Below are positions 1-6,871 of a stretch of DNA of 8,906 nucleotides, in pieces. The notes below the pieces were generated by a model. The model was not told where the DNA came from. It was given only the letters and a program-made list of their open reading frames with translations, and made no database searches. This DNA comes from VFBF01 sp034440275 (GTDB lineage: Bacteria; Pseudomonadota; Alphaproteobacteria; Caulobacterales; Aquidulcibacteraceae): positions 1 through 8,906 of the forward strand of contig JAWXBS010000215.1 of the NCBI GenBank assembly GCA_034440275.1. Reading direction: 5' to 3'. The number at the start of each line of letters is the position of its first letter. The first letter of the stretch is position 1. The translations under genes were made by a program, and so were the position numbers.

Positions 1-1
1 A

Positions 2-133
2 GATAGACGAGACCCGGCGGACCAGCTGGACGGCTTTCTGCCGACCGCGACGCTCATCGCGCTCTACGTGGGCGTGAAGGAGGGGTACCTGTTCGGCAAG
101 GACGGCGGCGCGAACCTGCCCGCAAAGAAATAG
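2..133 (+). CDS. 3' end of an unidentified gene (C-terminal 43 residues)
   Basis: An open frame enters from the left edge and ends at the TAG at 131-133. The visible 43 residues hold a moderately hydrophobic stretch (LPTATLIALYVGV) followed by a Lys/Gly-rich polar tail ending PAKK. That is too little to name a family, and I do not recognise it. The hydrophobic stretch could be a membrane segment or a buried helix. The stop lies 10 bp before the ATG of the asparaginase gene, whose probable ribosome-binding bases (AGGA, 132-135) overlap this stop codon. The two genes are therefore probably co-transcribed. I call it coding because the frame is open to the edge and is tightly spaced to the next gene on the same strand. 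Confidence 0.6.
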   Translation, partial: DRRDPADQLDGFLPTATLIALYVGVKEGYLFGKDGGANLPAKK

Positions 134-143
134 GACGACGGAC

Positions 144-1016
144 ATGGCGCAGGCTTGGGCGATGGCGCTGCACGGCGGCGCGGGCCCCGTGCGGGACAAG
201 ACCTACGAGCGCGAGGAAGCGCACATGCGCGCGCTGCTCGACGAAGGCGCGGCGGTGCTCGACGGCGGCGCGTCGGCGCTCGATGTGGCGACCGCGATGG
301 TCAAGGCGCTGGAGGCGAGCGGCTTTCACATCGCCGGCAAGGGCGCCTCCGCCAACGCCGACGGCGTGTGGGAACTCGACGCCTCGATCATGGACGGCGC
401 GACGCGGAAGGCCGGCGCCGTCGCGGCGCTCGTCGGATTTGAATCGCCGATCGAAGTGGCGCGCGCGGTGATGGAGAAGACGCCGCACGTCTTGCTCGCG
501 GGCGCGGGCGCTGCGGCGTTCGCCGACAAGCACGCAATGACGCGCGTCGCCGATCCGCATGCGTATTACACGCCTGCTACATCGCGCCTCGTGACGCCGG
601 GCGAGCTTGCTCACGGCACGGTCGGCGCCGTGGTGAAGGACAAGCACGGCGCCTTGGCTGCAGCCACATCCACCGGCGGGCTGCTCAACAAGATGCCCGG
701 ACGCATCGGCGATACGCCCCTCATCGGCGCGGGCACCTGGGCGGACACGCGTTGCGCGGTGTCATGCACGGGGCAGGGCGAGCTCTTCATTCGTGCAAAC
801 GTGGCCGCAGACGTCACCGCGCGCATTCTGTATGCACGCCAATCTCTGCACGCAGCGGCGGCCGGCGCGCTCGCGGATATGGCCGCGCTTGGCGGCGATG
901 GCGGCCTCATCGCGGTAGATGCGGACGGAGAAATCGCCACGCCTTTCGTCAGCGAAGGCATGAAGCGCGCCGTCGCCAATGCGAGCGGCCTTCGCGATGT
1001 GCGGACCTTTCGCTAA
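144..1016 (+). CDS. Isoaspartyl peptidase / type-2 L-asparaginase (Ntn-hydrolase)
   Basis: This 290-residue enzyme is predicted to hydrolyse beta-aspartyl (isoaspartyl) dipeptides and, more weakly, L-asparagine, in the cytoplasm. The N-terminus carries the family signature HGGAG (residues 10-14). The autocleavage site is HGTVGAV, with Thr159 as the likely nucleophile exposed when the precursor splits into an alpha chain (1-158) and a beta chain (159-290). After it come STGG (176-179) and PGRIGD (185-190), where Arg187 and Asp190 match the substrate-carboxylate/amine-binding residues of E. coli IaaA. It is somewhat shorter than the roughly 320-residue E. coli enzyme; the difference lies partly in a short linker before Thr159. 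The ATG at 144 is preceded by AGGA at 132-135 and lies just before the conserved core. An in-frame ATG at 162 (Met7) is possible but leaves almost nothing ahead of HGGAG. No signal peptide is visible. The gene follows the upstream stop by 10 bp and precedes the carboxylate-amine ligase by 85 bp. The family is certain; the physiological substrate is not. Confidence 0.93.
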   Translation: MAQAWAMALHGGAGPVRDKTYEREEAHMRALLDEGAAVLDGGASALDVATAMVKALEASGFHIAGKGASANADGVWELDASIMDGATRKAGAVAALVGFESPIEVARAVMEKTPHVLLAGAGAAAFADKHAMTRVADPHAYYTPATSRLVTPGELAHGTVGAVVKDKHGALAAATSTGGLLNKMPGRIGDTPLIGAGTWADTRCAVSCTGQGELFIRANVAADVTARILYARQSLHAAAAGALADMAALGGDGGLIAVDADGEIATPFVSEGMKRAVANASGLRDVRTFR

Positions 1017-1101
1017 CGACCACACATTTTCCTGACGGAACCCGTCCGCCTGCACGCGCATTGATGACTGAATACGCGCGACAACGGGACGGGAGCCGAG
1101 G

Positions 1102-2301
1102 ATGGCGTACACGATCGGCATCGAGGAGGAGTTTTTCCTCTACGACCGGCAGCAATGCACGCCGCTGATCGACATGGACGAAACCTTCCTCGCCGACGCG
1201 CAACTTGCGTGCGGCGAGAGCGTGCAGCGCGAAATGCTTCAGTGCCAGCTGGAGATCGTCACGCGTCCGCACCAACGCGTGCGTGATGCGCGTACGGAGC
1301 TTTCGGGTCTGCGCGTCGCGCTCGATACCTTGGGTCAACCTCACAATGTCGCCATCGCCGCGTCGGGCACCAATCCGCTGGCGCTATGGCGTGAACAGAA
1401 GCTGACGCAAAAGGAACGCTACGGACAGATCAACGCCGACCTCGGCATGATCGGCCTGCGCAATCTCGTGTGCGGCATGCATGTGCACGTGGCGGCGCCT
1501 GAGGGCGTCGATCGCATCATGCTGATGAACCGCGCGCTGCCGTTTCTCCCGATGCTGCTGGCGCTCTCCACGTCGTCGCCGTTCTGGGAGGGTCGCGACA
1601 CGGGTCTGATAGCGTATCGCCTCGCAGCCTATCGCGAACTGCCGCGCACGGGCCTGCCGCCGTCGCTGTCCACGCAACCGGAGTTCGACGCGTATGTCGC
1701 GGCGCTCGTGGATGCGCGTGTGATTCCCGACGCCTCACACGTGTGGTGGGCGATCCGCCCGTCGCTGCGCTACCCGACGCTCGAATTGCGCATCACCGAC
1801 GCCTGCACATCGCTCGACGACACCGCCGCCGTCGGCGCCTTCTACCAGTGTCTTCTTGCCTGGCTGGTGGAGGAGGGCGACGGCGATCTGCACAACGGCC
1901 CGTTCGATCGCGCGATCGCGGAGGAAAATCTCTGGCGCGTGCAGCGCCACGGCCTTGATGCGCCCTACATCGACAGTCTCGCCGGCGGCGCCGAACCGAT
2001 TCGCGAACGCATCGCCTCGCTCGTGGACTGGCTGACGCCCTATGCGCGCCGCTTCGACTGCGTGACGGAACTGAACCACGTGGACGTCATCCTCGCGCGC
2101 GGCGCGAGCGCCGATCGTCAGCTTGACATCTATCGCAGGGAAGTCGCCAAAGGGGCCGAACCGGCCGAGGCGCTCCGCGAAGTGGTGCGCTGGCTGATCG
2201 CGGAAACGGCGGGCGTGGCGGTGGAAGATGCCGCGCCGAAAGAGGACGAGGCATGCGCGGCTATTTCGGAATCGGCGCCGAAGAAATCTCGAAGCCCATG
2301 A
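1102..2301 (+). CDS. YbdK-type carboxylate-amine ligase (GCS2 family)
   Basis: This 399-residue member of the glutamate-cysteine ligase type 2 superfamily should use ATP to join a carboxylate to an amine. E. coli YbdK has weak gamma-glutamylcysteine ligase activity in vitro; its true substrates are unsettled. Motifs in order: GIEEEFFLYD (6-15, metal/ATP-site glutamates), LEIVT (50-54), CGMHVHV (124-130), SSPFWEGRDTG (158-168) with YRELPRTGLPP (177-187), and WWAIRPSLRYPTLELRITD (215-233). These span the whole catalytic fold. The conserved body ends near residue 370. The remaining 29 or so residues are acidic/Ala-rich, then basic, and look like a non-conserved tail; the E. coli protein is about 372 residues. 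The start at 1102 has GGGAG at 1091-1095 and puts GIEEE at residue 6, as is usual in the family. The last 49 nt overlap the RNA methyltransferase gene in another frame. Confidence 0.93.
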   Translation: MAYTIGIEEEFFLYDRQQCTPLIDMDETFLADAQLACGESVQREMLQCQLEIVTRPHQRVRDARTELSGLRVALDTLGQPHNVAIAASGTNPLALWREQKLTQKERYGQINADLGMIGLRNLVCGMHVHVAAPEGVDRIMLMNRALPFLPMLLALSTSSPFWEGRDTGLIAYRLAAYRELPRTGLPPSLSTQPEFDAYVAALVDARVIPDASHVWWAIRPSLRYPTLELRITDACTSLDDTAAVGAFYQCLLAWLVEEGDGDLHNGPFDRAIAEENLWRVQRHGLDAPYIDSLAGGAEPIRERIASLVDWLTPYARRFDCVTELNHVDVILARGASADRQLDIYRREVAKGAEPAEALREVVRWLIAETAGVAVEDAAPKEDEACAAISESAPKKSRSP

Positions 2302-2768
2302 ACCTCGGTGCGCTGATGCGCACCGCGCACGCGTTCGGCGCCAGTTTCTTCTTCACGCTCAACGCCGCGCCGAAAGTCCGCGAAGCCTATCGCAGCGATA
2401 CCTCGCGCGCCTTCGATCATGTGCCGTACTATCCCTATGACTCGGTCGAAGAGATGCGCCTGCCGAAAGGCTGTGCGCTCGTCGGCGTCGAATTGCTCGA
2501 CGATGCGGTGGACCTGCCGACGTTCCGCCACCCGCAGGCGGCCGCCTACATTCTCGGACGCGAGCGCGGTTCGCTGTCGCCGGAAACCGTCGCGCGGTGT
2601 TCGCACGTCGTGAAGATCCCGACAAAGTTCTGCCTCAACGTCGGCCTCGCCGGCGCGCTTGTCATGTATGACCGCGCGATCGCCATGGGCGGCTGGCCCG
2701 CACGTCCGATCATGCCCGGCGGCCCTGCGCCGGACATGACGGATGCGGTTCGCAAACGTCGCGAATAG
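2253..2768 (+). CDS. TrmH/SpoU-family (SPOUT) RNA methyltransferase
   Basis: This 171-residue protein consists of essentially one SPOUT (alpha/beta-knot) domain, predicted to methylate a ribose 2'-OH in tRNA or rRNA using S-adenosylmethionine. The three family motifs are present: motif 1 NLGALMRTAHAFGA (17-30, Asn17 and Arg23), motif 2 ILGRERGSL (100-108), and motif 3 IPTKFCLNVGLAGALVMYD (122-140), which forms the knot and SAM pocket. The usual Ser of motif 3 (SLNVS) is replaced by Cys127 here and the last Ser by Gly131. The small size resembles TrmL (about 157 residues) rather than larger TrmH/RlmB proteins, so there is no separate RNA-binding domain. The target RNA cannot be assigned. The start at 2253 is supported by GAGGA at 2242-2246 and by the MRGYFGIG beginning, although it lies 49 nt inside the preceding ligase gene. 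The stop TAG abuts the stop of the convergent hydrolase gene with no base between. Confidence 0.9.
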   Translation: MRGYFGIGAEEISKPMNLGALMRTAHAFGASFFFTLNAAPKVREAYRSDTSRAFDHVPYYPYDSVEEMRLPKGCALVGVELLDDAVDLPTFRHPQAAAYILGRERGSLSPETVARCSHVVKIPTKFCLNVGLAGALVMYDRAIAMGGWPARPIMPGGPAPDMTDAVRKRRE

Positions 2769-3707
2769 CTATTTGACGCCGAGCGCCTTGGCCGTCGCGT
2801 TCGCCGCATCCGTGATCGCCCTGCGGCTCACGCCCGACACGGCAGGCATGTTGAAGAAGCCGTGGATCTGGTCGGGGTAGTCAATGTAGGTCGTCGGCAC
2901 GCCGGCGGCTTTCAGCTTGTCGGCATATTCGCGGCCTTCATCGCGCAGCGGATCGAAGCCGGCGGTGATGACGTAGGCGGGCGCCAGGCCCTTCGGAACG
3001 TCGTGGTTCAGCGGGTTGAGGCGCTCGTCGACGATGCCGCCGCCGCCGCCCGTGTAATGCGCATCGAACCAGTCCATCCGCGCCTTGGTGAGGAAATAGC
3101 CGTCGGCGAATTCCGTGCGCGATCCCTGGTCGCGCACCATTTCCGTCACCGGATAGATGAGCACCTGCAACGCAATTTTCGGCCCGTCGGTCTGCGCTGC
3201 GTGACGTGCGACGACGGTCGCCAGATTGCCGCCTGCGCTGTCGCCCGCCACGGCCAGCTTCGTCGGATCGACACCGAGCTTCGCCGCGTTCGCAACGATA
3301 TATTTCGTTGCGGCGATGCAATCGTCCGGCGCCGCCGGGAAGCGATGTTCGGGCGCGAGGCGGTAGTCCACCGCGATGACGCGGAAGCCGCCGTCGAGCG
3401 CAAGCTGGCGACAGAGCGTGTCGTGGCTGTCGAGATCGCCGATCACGAAGCCGCCGCCGTGGAAATAGATCATGCACGGACGGTTCTGCCCGTCGACGCT
3501 GTCGTAGATGCGCGCCTTGATCGGCCCGGCCGCGCCGTCGACGGTCACATCGCGCAACACGCCGATGTCGGGCTGCGGGCCGGAGACCACATCGCGCATC
3601 GCCACATACATCGCGCGACCGGCGGCGGGCGTGTCTTCCTCCGGCGTCGGCACGGGCGCCATCGCGAGCTGGTCGAGCAGCGCGCGCAGTCCGGGATCGA
3701 GGCTCAT
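2769..3707 (-). CDS. Alpha/beta hydrolase, HSL (family IV) esterase/lipase
   Basis: This 312-residue esterase of the hormone-sensitive-lipase family should hydrolyse short- to medium-chain carboxylic esters in the cytoplasm. The oxyanion-hole motif is HGGGF (83-87), followed by DYRLAPEH (114-121). The nucleophile elbow is GDSAGG (155-160) with Ser157. The acid is Asp252 in FDPLRDEG (251-258) and the base His282 in HGFF (282-285), so the triad is complete. The N-terminal cap helix region (about 1-50) is present, and length is normal for the family. The frame stays open upstream to 3809, but the ATG at 3707 is chosen because GGAGG lies at 3716-3720 (complement) about 8 bases ahead and because the upstream extension falls inside the preceding gene. 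That ATG overlaps the TGA of the exported-protein gene as ATGA, so translation is probably coupled. No signal peptide is seen. The natural ester is unknown. Confidence 0.94.
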   Translation of the reverse strand: MSLDPGLRALLDQLAMAPVPTPEEDTPAAGRAMYVAMRDVVSGPQPDIGVLRDVTVDGAAGPIKARIYDSVDGQNRPCMIYFHGGGFVIGDLDSHDTLCRQLALDGGFRVIAVDYRLAPEHRFPAAPDDCIAATKYIVANAAKLGVDPTKLAVAGDSAGGNLATVVARHAAQTDGPKIALQVLIYPVTEMVRDQGSRTEFADGYFLTKARMDWFDAHYTGGGGGIVDERLNPLNHDVPKGLAPAYVITAGFDPLRDEGREYADKLKAAGVPTTYIDYPDQIHGFFNMPAVSGVSRRAITDAANATAKALGVK

Positions 3708-4870
3708 CGTTTCTTCCTCCGTTGTGTCTTGGCTTTCGCCTTCTGTGGCTGCGCGGGCGCGGCGGCGGTGACGGCCACATCCTTCGACCAGCCTGCGGCT
3801 TCGGTCCACACGCGCGCGGCGTAGCGGCCCGGCGCCAGCAGAAGCGGAATATCCTCGCCGGCGTCGATCAGGATGCGGTCAGCGGGTGCGGCTTCGACGG
3901 GCTCACCCTGACGGCGCGCCTCGACGATGCTGCGGGTGCCGGCGCGTTTCAGCGCGCGTGGCACGGTGACGAAGATTTCGCCACGCGCGCGCCGCCATGC
4001 GGGACGGTTGCGCTCGAACACGGGGGTAGGATGCGCGACGTAGAGATCGCGATCTGCTGACAGCACCTGCCCGCCGGGGCCAGCGCAGACGCCATCGCGT
4101 TCGGCGACGAACGCGGTCTGGTCGATGGTCAGCGGATCAAGGCCGGTGATTTCCTTCACCTGCAGCGCCATCCAGCGCACGTCGCGGCGGTCGATGCGCT
4201 CCACGGTCTCGCGGTTGCGGCCGTAGCCGACATGAACGAGCACCTTCGACTGGTTGCCGCTCTGGATCGCGCGGTTGATCAGCGCCGAGGCGTAGGCGGT
4301 CTCGCGCGCATTGATCGTATCCACGAAGTGCCGCCCGCCCGTTGGCGCATTCGCCGGATCGATCGGCACGACGCGGTAGCCCAGCGCGCGCAACGTGCGC
4401 ATCAGATGGCCGGAGGCCGGTTCGGCGGCGAAGTCGCCGTCTCTCACGCGCGCATAGAGCGGTTCGTCGCGCGCAGCCGAGCGCGCGAGCATTTCGGAGG
4501 CGTAGGTCTTGTACCCGACAGGCGCGAGCGCCTTGGCGAGGTCTTCCACGAACGCACGATCACGCGGCGATTCATGCGCCTCGTTGATGATCACCACCCG
4601 CGCATCCCGGGCACGCTCGACGATGAGATCTATGGCGCCGCCCTCGGCGACCGCGCACGGCGAGCGTGCTTCCGGCTGGATGCGATCCTCGCGGCCCATC
4701 ATCGCCAGCGCCTGGTTGGCGGCGTCGCGCGCATTGGCGGGCACAGCGCCGTCTATTGGCGGAAGCGCCAAGAGCAACGGTGGCGCGTCCGCGTTCTGCG
4801 CTGCGGCGCCCGCTGCGAACACAAGGCCGAGCGCCAGCGTTGCGCCACGAAGGAGCGTCACACGCCTCAC
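3704..4870 (-). CDS. Exported conserved protein with erythromycin-esterase/ChaN-like core
   Basis: This 388-residue protein has a probable Sec signal peptide: MRRVTLLRG, a hydrophobic run (about 10-22), then GAAAQ with cleavage near residues 24-25. It is therefore likely periplasmic or secreted. The core resembles the EreA/ChaN/TraB-like superfamily: VVIINEAHE (92-100, Glu97 and His99), Arg103/Arg105, a helix, then YASE (123-126, Glu126), and a later strand with VHVGYGR (212-218, His213). In related proteins such Glu/His/Arg residues cluster in one pocket, but activities range from esterase to haem binding. The C-terminal third (about 260-370) looks beta-rich and ends in a Lys/Arg tail (QRRKKR). 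Two GTG starts compete: 4870, which overlaps the upstream TGA as GTGA and gives a normal basic signal-peptide n-region, and 4861, three codons later. I prefer 4870. The open frame extends to 5356, but that part lies inside the upstream ligase gene and is Arg-rich shadow. The TGA overlaps the hydrolase ATG. Family assignment is by motif resemblance only. Confidence 0.75.
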   Translation of the reverse strand: MRRVTLLRGATLALGLVFAAGAAAQNADAPPLLLALPPIDGAVPANARDAANQALAMMGREDRIQPEARSPCAVAEGGAIDLIVERARDARVVIINEAHESPRDRAFVEDLAKALAPVGYKTYASEMLARSAARDEPLYARVRDGDFAAEPASGHLMRTLRALGYRVVPIDPANAPTGGRHFVDTINARETAYASALINRAIQSGNQSKVLVHVGYGRNRETVERIDRRDVRWMALQVKEITGLDPLTIDQTAFVAERDGVCAGPGGQVLSADRDLYVAHPTPVFERNRPAWRRARGEIFVTVPRALKRAGTRSIVEARRQGEPVEAAPADRILIDAGEDIPLLLAPGRYAARVWTEAAGWSKDVAVTAAAPAQPQKAKAKTQRRKKR

Positions 4871-6765
4871 CCCAGTACGATCACGCCGGGACCCGGCGGT
4901 TCCGTGAAGAGGGCGTCCACCTGCGCCTTGCGGCGATCGAGCGTGAGACGCTGGTTCACATAGCCCTTGTCGGTGATTTCGCCGGCGTCGATGGACGGCG
5001 GCTCCGTCAGCACGATGAAGCGACCGATGCGGCGCGAGGAGCCGGTGGCTTGCGCGTTGTGCTGTGCGATGCCGGCCTTGATGCGCGCTACGAGGCGCTC
5101 GAGCGGCGGCACGTCGGACTGTTCGTTGGCGAGCAGCTGCATCGCCGCCGGTGAAGGCCACACCAGCGCGCCGATGAACTTCTTGTCCTGCCCGGCGATC
5201 ACCGCGTCGAATACCCATGGACTCGCGGCGGCGACCACGTCGGGACGCAACGTGCCGACCGACACCCAGGTGCCGCTGTCGAGCTTGAAGTCTTCCGTCA
5301 CGCGGCCGTCGAAGATGAGACCCTTGTGCGGATCGGCGGGATCGACGAAGCGGCATGCATCGCCGAGCTTGTAGAAGCCTTCCTCGTCGAACGCGTCGGC
5401 GGTCTTCTGCGGATCGCCATGATAGCCCGTCGTCACCGTCGGGCCCTTCACGCGCACTTCGAGTTTGTCGCCGGACGGCACGAGCTTCAGCGTCATGCCT
5501 GGCAGCGGCAGGCCGATGAGGCCGACGCGCTCCACTTCCCAGTGCACCACCGTGATGCCCTGCGCTTCGGTGGAGCCGTACATGGTGTTGATCGGGATGC
5601 GCTGGCCGGTCTCGGCGATGGCGAGCGCCTGCAGGCGGTCATAGAGGTCGTCGCTGAGCGTCGCGCCGCCGTATCCCATCGAACGCAGATTCTTGAAGAA
5701 CGCTGCGCGCAGTTTCGTGTCCTGCTCCATCGCCTCGGCGAGCATGCCGAACGCCACGGGCGCGGAGCCGAACACTTCGGGGCTCACTTCGTAGAGATTG
5801 TTGATCGTCGTCTGAAACATGCCGGGCAGCGGCTTGCCCTCGTCGATGTGGAAGGTCGCGCCGCTCCACAGCGCGCCGTTGAAGCTGACATTCGCGCCGG
5901 AGATGTGGTTCCACGGCATCCAGTCGAGCACCTGCGGCACGTGGTCCGGATCGCGCTCCTCGTCGCGCAGGCCTTCCGAGCCCGCGATCTGCGCGCACAG
6001 CATGCGCTGGTATTGCGGCACGCCTTTCGGCATGCCCGTCGAGCCCGACGTGAAGAGATACTTCGCGACGGTGTCTTCACCGATCTGTTCCATGGACGCC
6101 GCAACGGCCGATGTCGGCGTCGTTTTCGCGAGGTCCGCGTAGCTCATCACGCCGGGCGGCGTTTCAGCGTCGGCGCTGATGACGGTGAGCGTGCCGCCCG
6201 CTTCTTCCTGCAGCGCCGCGATCGCCTTCTCGAACGGCGCATACGCCTGCACGAACACGGCCTTCGGCTTCACCAGGCGATAGGCGTGGCGGATCTTGCC
6301 GTGGTCGGCGCTCATCAGCGAGTAGGGCACGCTCATCGGCGCCACAGGCGCGCGCGCCTTCATCGCTGCATGCATGAGCAGCGCGTGTTCAATGGAGTTC
6401 GACGACAGGATCATCAGCGGCGCATCGGGGCCGAGGCCCATGTCGATAAGCGCTTGAGCGAGGCTGTCGCTGATCGTCTTGGCATCGCCGTAGCTGACCG
6501 CGCGCCACGGGCCGATGGTTTCGCCGGGGGCGGCGGGCAGACGCTGGCGCAGATAGGGCCGCTGCGGGTGATCGCTCGCGCGCTGGTCCAGCAGATGTGG
6601 GATCGACTGCGGCCGCGCGCCGGGCGGCTGGTTGGCCCAGAGATACACCGTGCCGTCGGGCCGCCGGTCGACGCTGACGTCGGGGCCCTTCATCGGCAGT
6701 TTCTTGAACGGCGGTTGCGCGGTCTTGGTCGAGCCCAAATCGTTCTTGGAATGGCCTTCGGCCAT
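4867..6765 (-). CDS. Feruloyl-CoA-synthase-type acyl-CoA ligase (ANL superfamily)
   Basis: This 632-residue cytoplasmic ligase is predicted to activate a carboxylic acid with ATP and CoA via an acyl-adenylate. Visible ANL motifs: A3 P-loop FTSGSTGMPKGV (238-249), A5 MYGSTEAQG (395-403), A7 FYKLGD (464-469), hinge/A8 DGRVTEDFKLDSGTWVSVG (486-504), and A10 GEITDKGYVNQR (595-606) with Lys600 as probable adenylation lysine. The EDFKL-SGTWVSVG and ITDKG--NQR forms, the RMLC segment after the P-loop and the DWMPWNHISG stretch (281-290) are typical of feruloyl-CoA synthase relatives rather than fatty-acyl ligases, and the length fits (about 600-630). No feruloyl-CoA hydratase/lyase or vanillin dehydrogenase lies in the window, so ferulate as substrate is unproven. 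The ATG at 6765 is preceded by AGGGAGA (6771-6777 region, complement). The frame extends to 7014 without support. The TGA overlaps the next gene's GTG as GTGA. The acyl-CoA ligase upstream ends 106 bp away. Confidence 0.9.
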   Translation of the reverse strand: MAEGHSKNDLGSTKTAQPPFKKLPMKGPDVSVDRRPDGTVYLWANQPPGARPQSIPHLLDQRASDHPQRPYLRQRLPAAPGETIGPWRAVSYGDAKTISDSLAQALIDMGLGPDAPLMILSSNSIEHALLMHAAMKARAPVAPMSVPYSLMSADHGKIRHAYRLVKPKAVFVQAYAPFEKAIAALQEEAGGTLTVISADAETPPGVMSYADLAKTTPTSAVAASMEQIGEDTVAKYLFTSGSTGMPKGVPQYQRMLCAQIAGSEGLRDEERDPDHVPQVLDWMPWNHISGANVSFNGALWSGATFHIDEGKPLPGMFQTTINNLYEVSPEVFGSAPVAFGMLAEAMEQDTKLRAAFFKNLRSMGYGGATLSDDLYDRLQALAIAETGQRIPINTMYGSTEAQGITVVHWEVERVGLIGLPLPGMTLKLVPSGDKLEVRVKGPTVTTGYHGDPQKTADAFDEEGFYKLGDACRFVDPADPHKGLIFDGRVTEDFKLDSGTWVSVGTLRPDVVAAASPWVFDAVIAGQDKKFIGALVWPSPAAMQLLANEQSDVPPLERLVARIKAGIAQHNAQATGSSRRIGRFIVLTEPPSIDAGEITDKGYVNQRLTLDRRKAQVDALFTEPPGPGVIVLG

Positions 6766-6871
6766 GCGGTGTCTCCCTGAGCAGTCGTTTTTTGTTTTGC
6801 CGCACCTTACGCGTGCGGAAGGCGGGAAGCCAAGCGCCGCCGCTGCGGGATGACGTTGGGAGAGGCCGGAC
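6766..6871 (-). other. Intergenic leader of the feruloyl-CoA-synthase-type gene with stem-loop
   Basis: This 106-bp gap separates the two ligase genes. It contains a perfect 6-bp inverted repeat, CCGCAC at 6800-6805 and GTGCGG at 6813-6818, with a 7-nt loop. It is flanked by a T-rich tract at 6788-6798 (A-rich on the transcribed - strand). In the direction of transcription the hairpin is followed by A residues rather than U, so it is not a classical intrinsic terminator. It could shape the mRNA 5' end or be incidental. The Shine-Dalgarno AGGGAGA lies between it and the ATG at 6765. I find no convincing -35/-10 pair. The gap leaves room for a separate promoter, so co-transcription with the upstream ligase is likely but not certain. 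Confidence 0.35.

Noticed and set aside
1034..1046. GACGG/CCGTC hairpin after the asparaginase gene as a possible terminator
   Set aside because: The stem is only 5 bp with a 3-nt loop and no following T run on the + strand, so it is not a credible intrinsic terminator.
1064..1101. Upstream ATG at 1064 as an alternative start for the carboxylate-amine ligase
   Set aside because: It is 38 nt from the chosen ATG and so in a different frame; the ATG at 1102 has GGGAG upstream and gives the expected N-terminus.
2862..3824. + strand open frame (320 codons) antisense to the alpha/beta hydrolase
   Set aside because: The opposite strand carries a complete HSL triad and Shine-Dalgarno site; this frame has biased composition and no motifs.
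4871..5356. N-terminal extension of the exported-protein frame into the ligase gene
   Set aside because: The extension is Arg-rich and without motifs; the signal peptide begins right at the GTG that overlaps the ligase stop, so the real start is at 4870 or 4861.
5326..6780. Long + strand open frame (484 codons) antisense to the feruloyl-type ligase
   Set aside because: It is extremely Arg/His/Ala-rich with no recognisable motif and lies wholly opposite a gene with a full set of ANL motifs. This is a normal shadow frame in GC-rich DNA.
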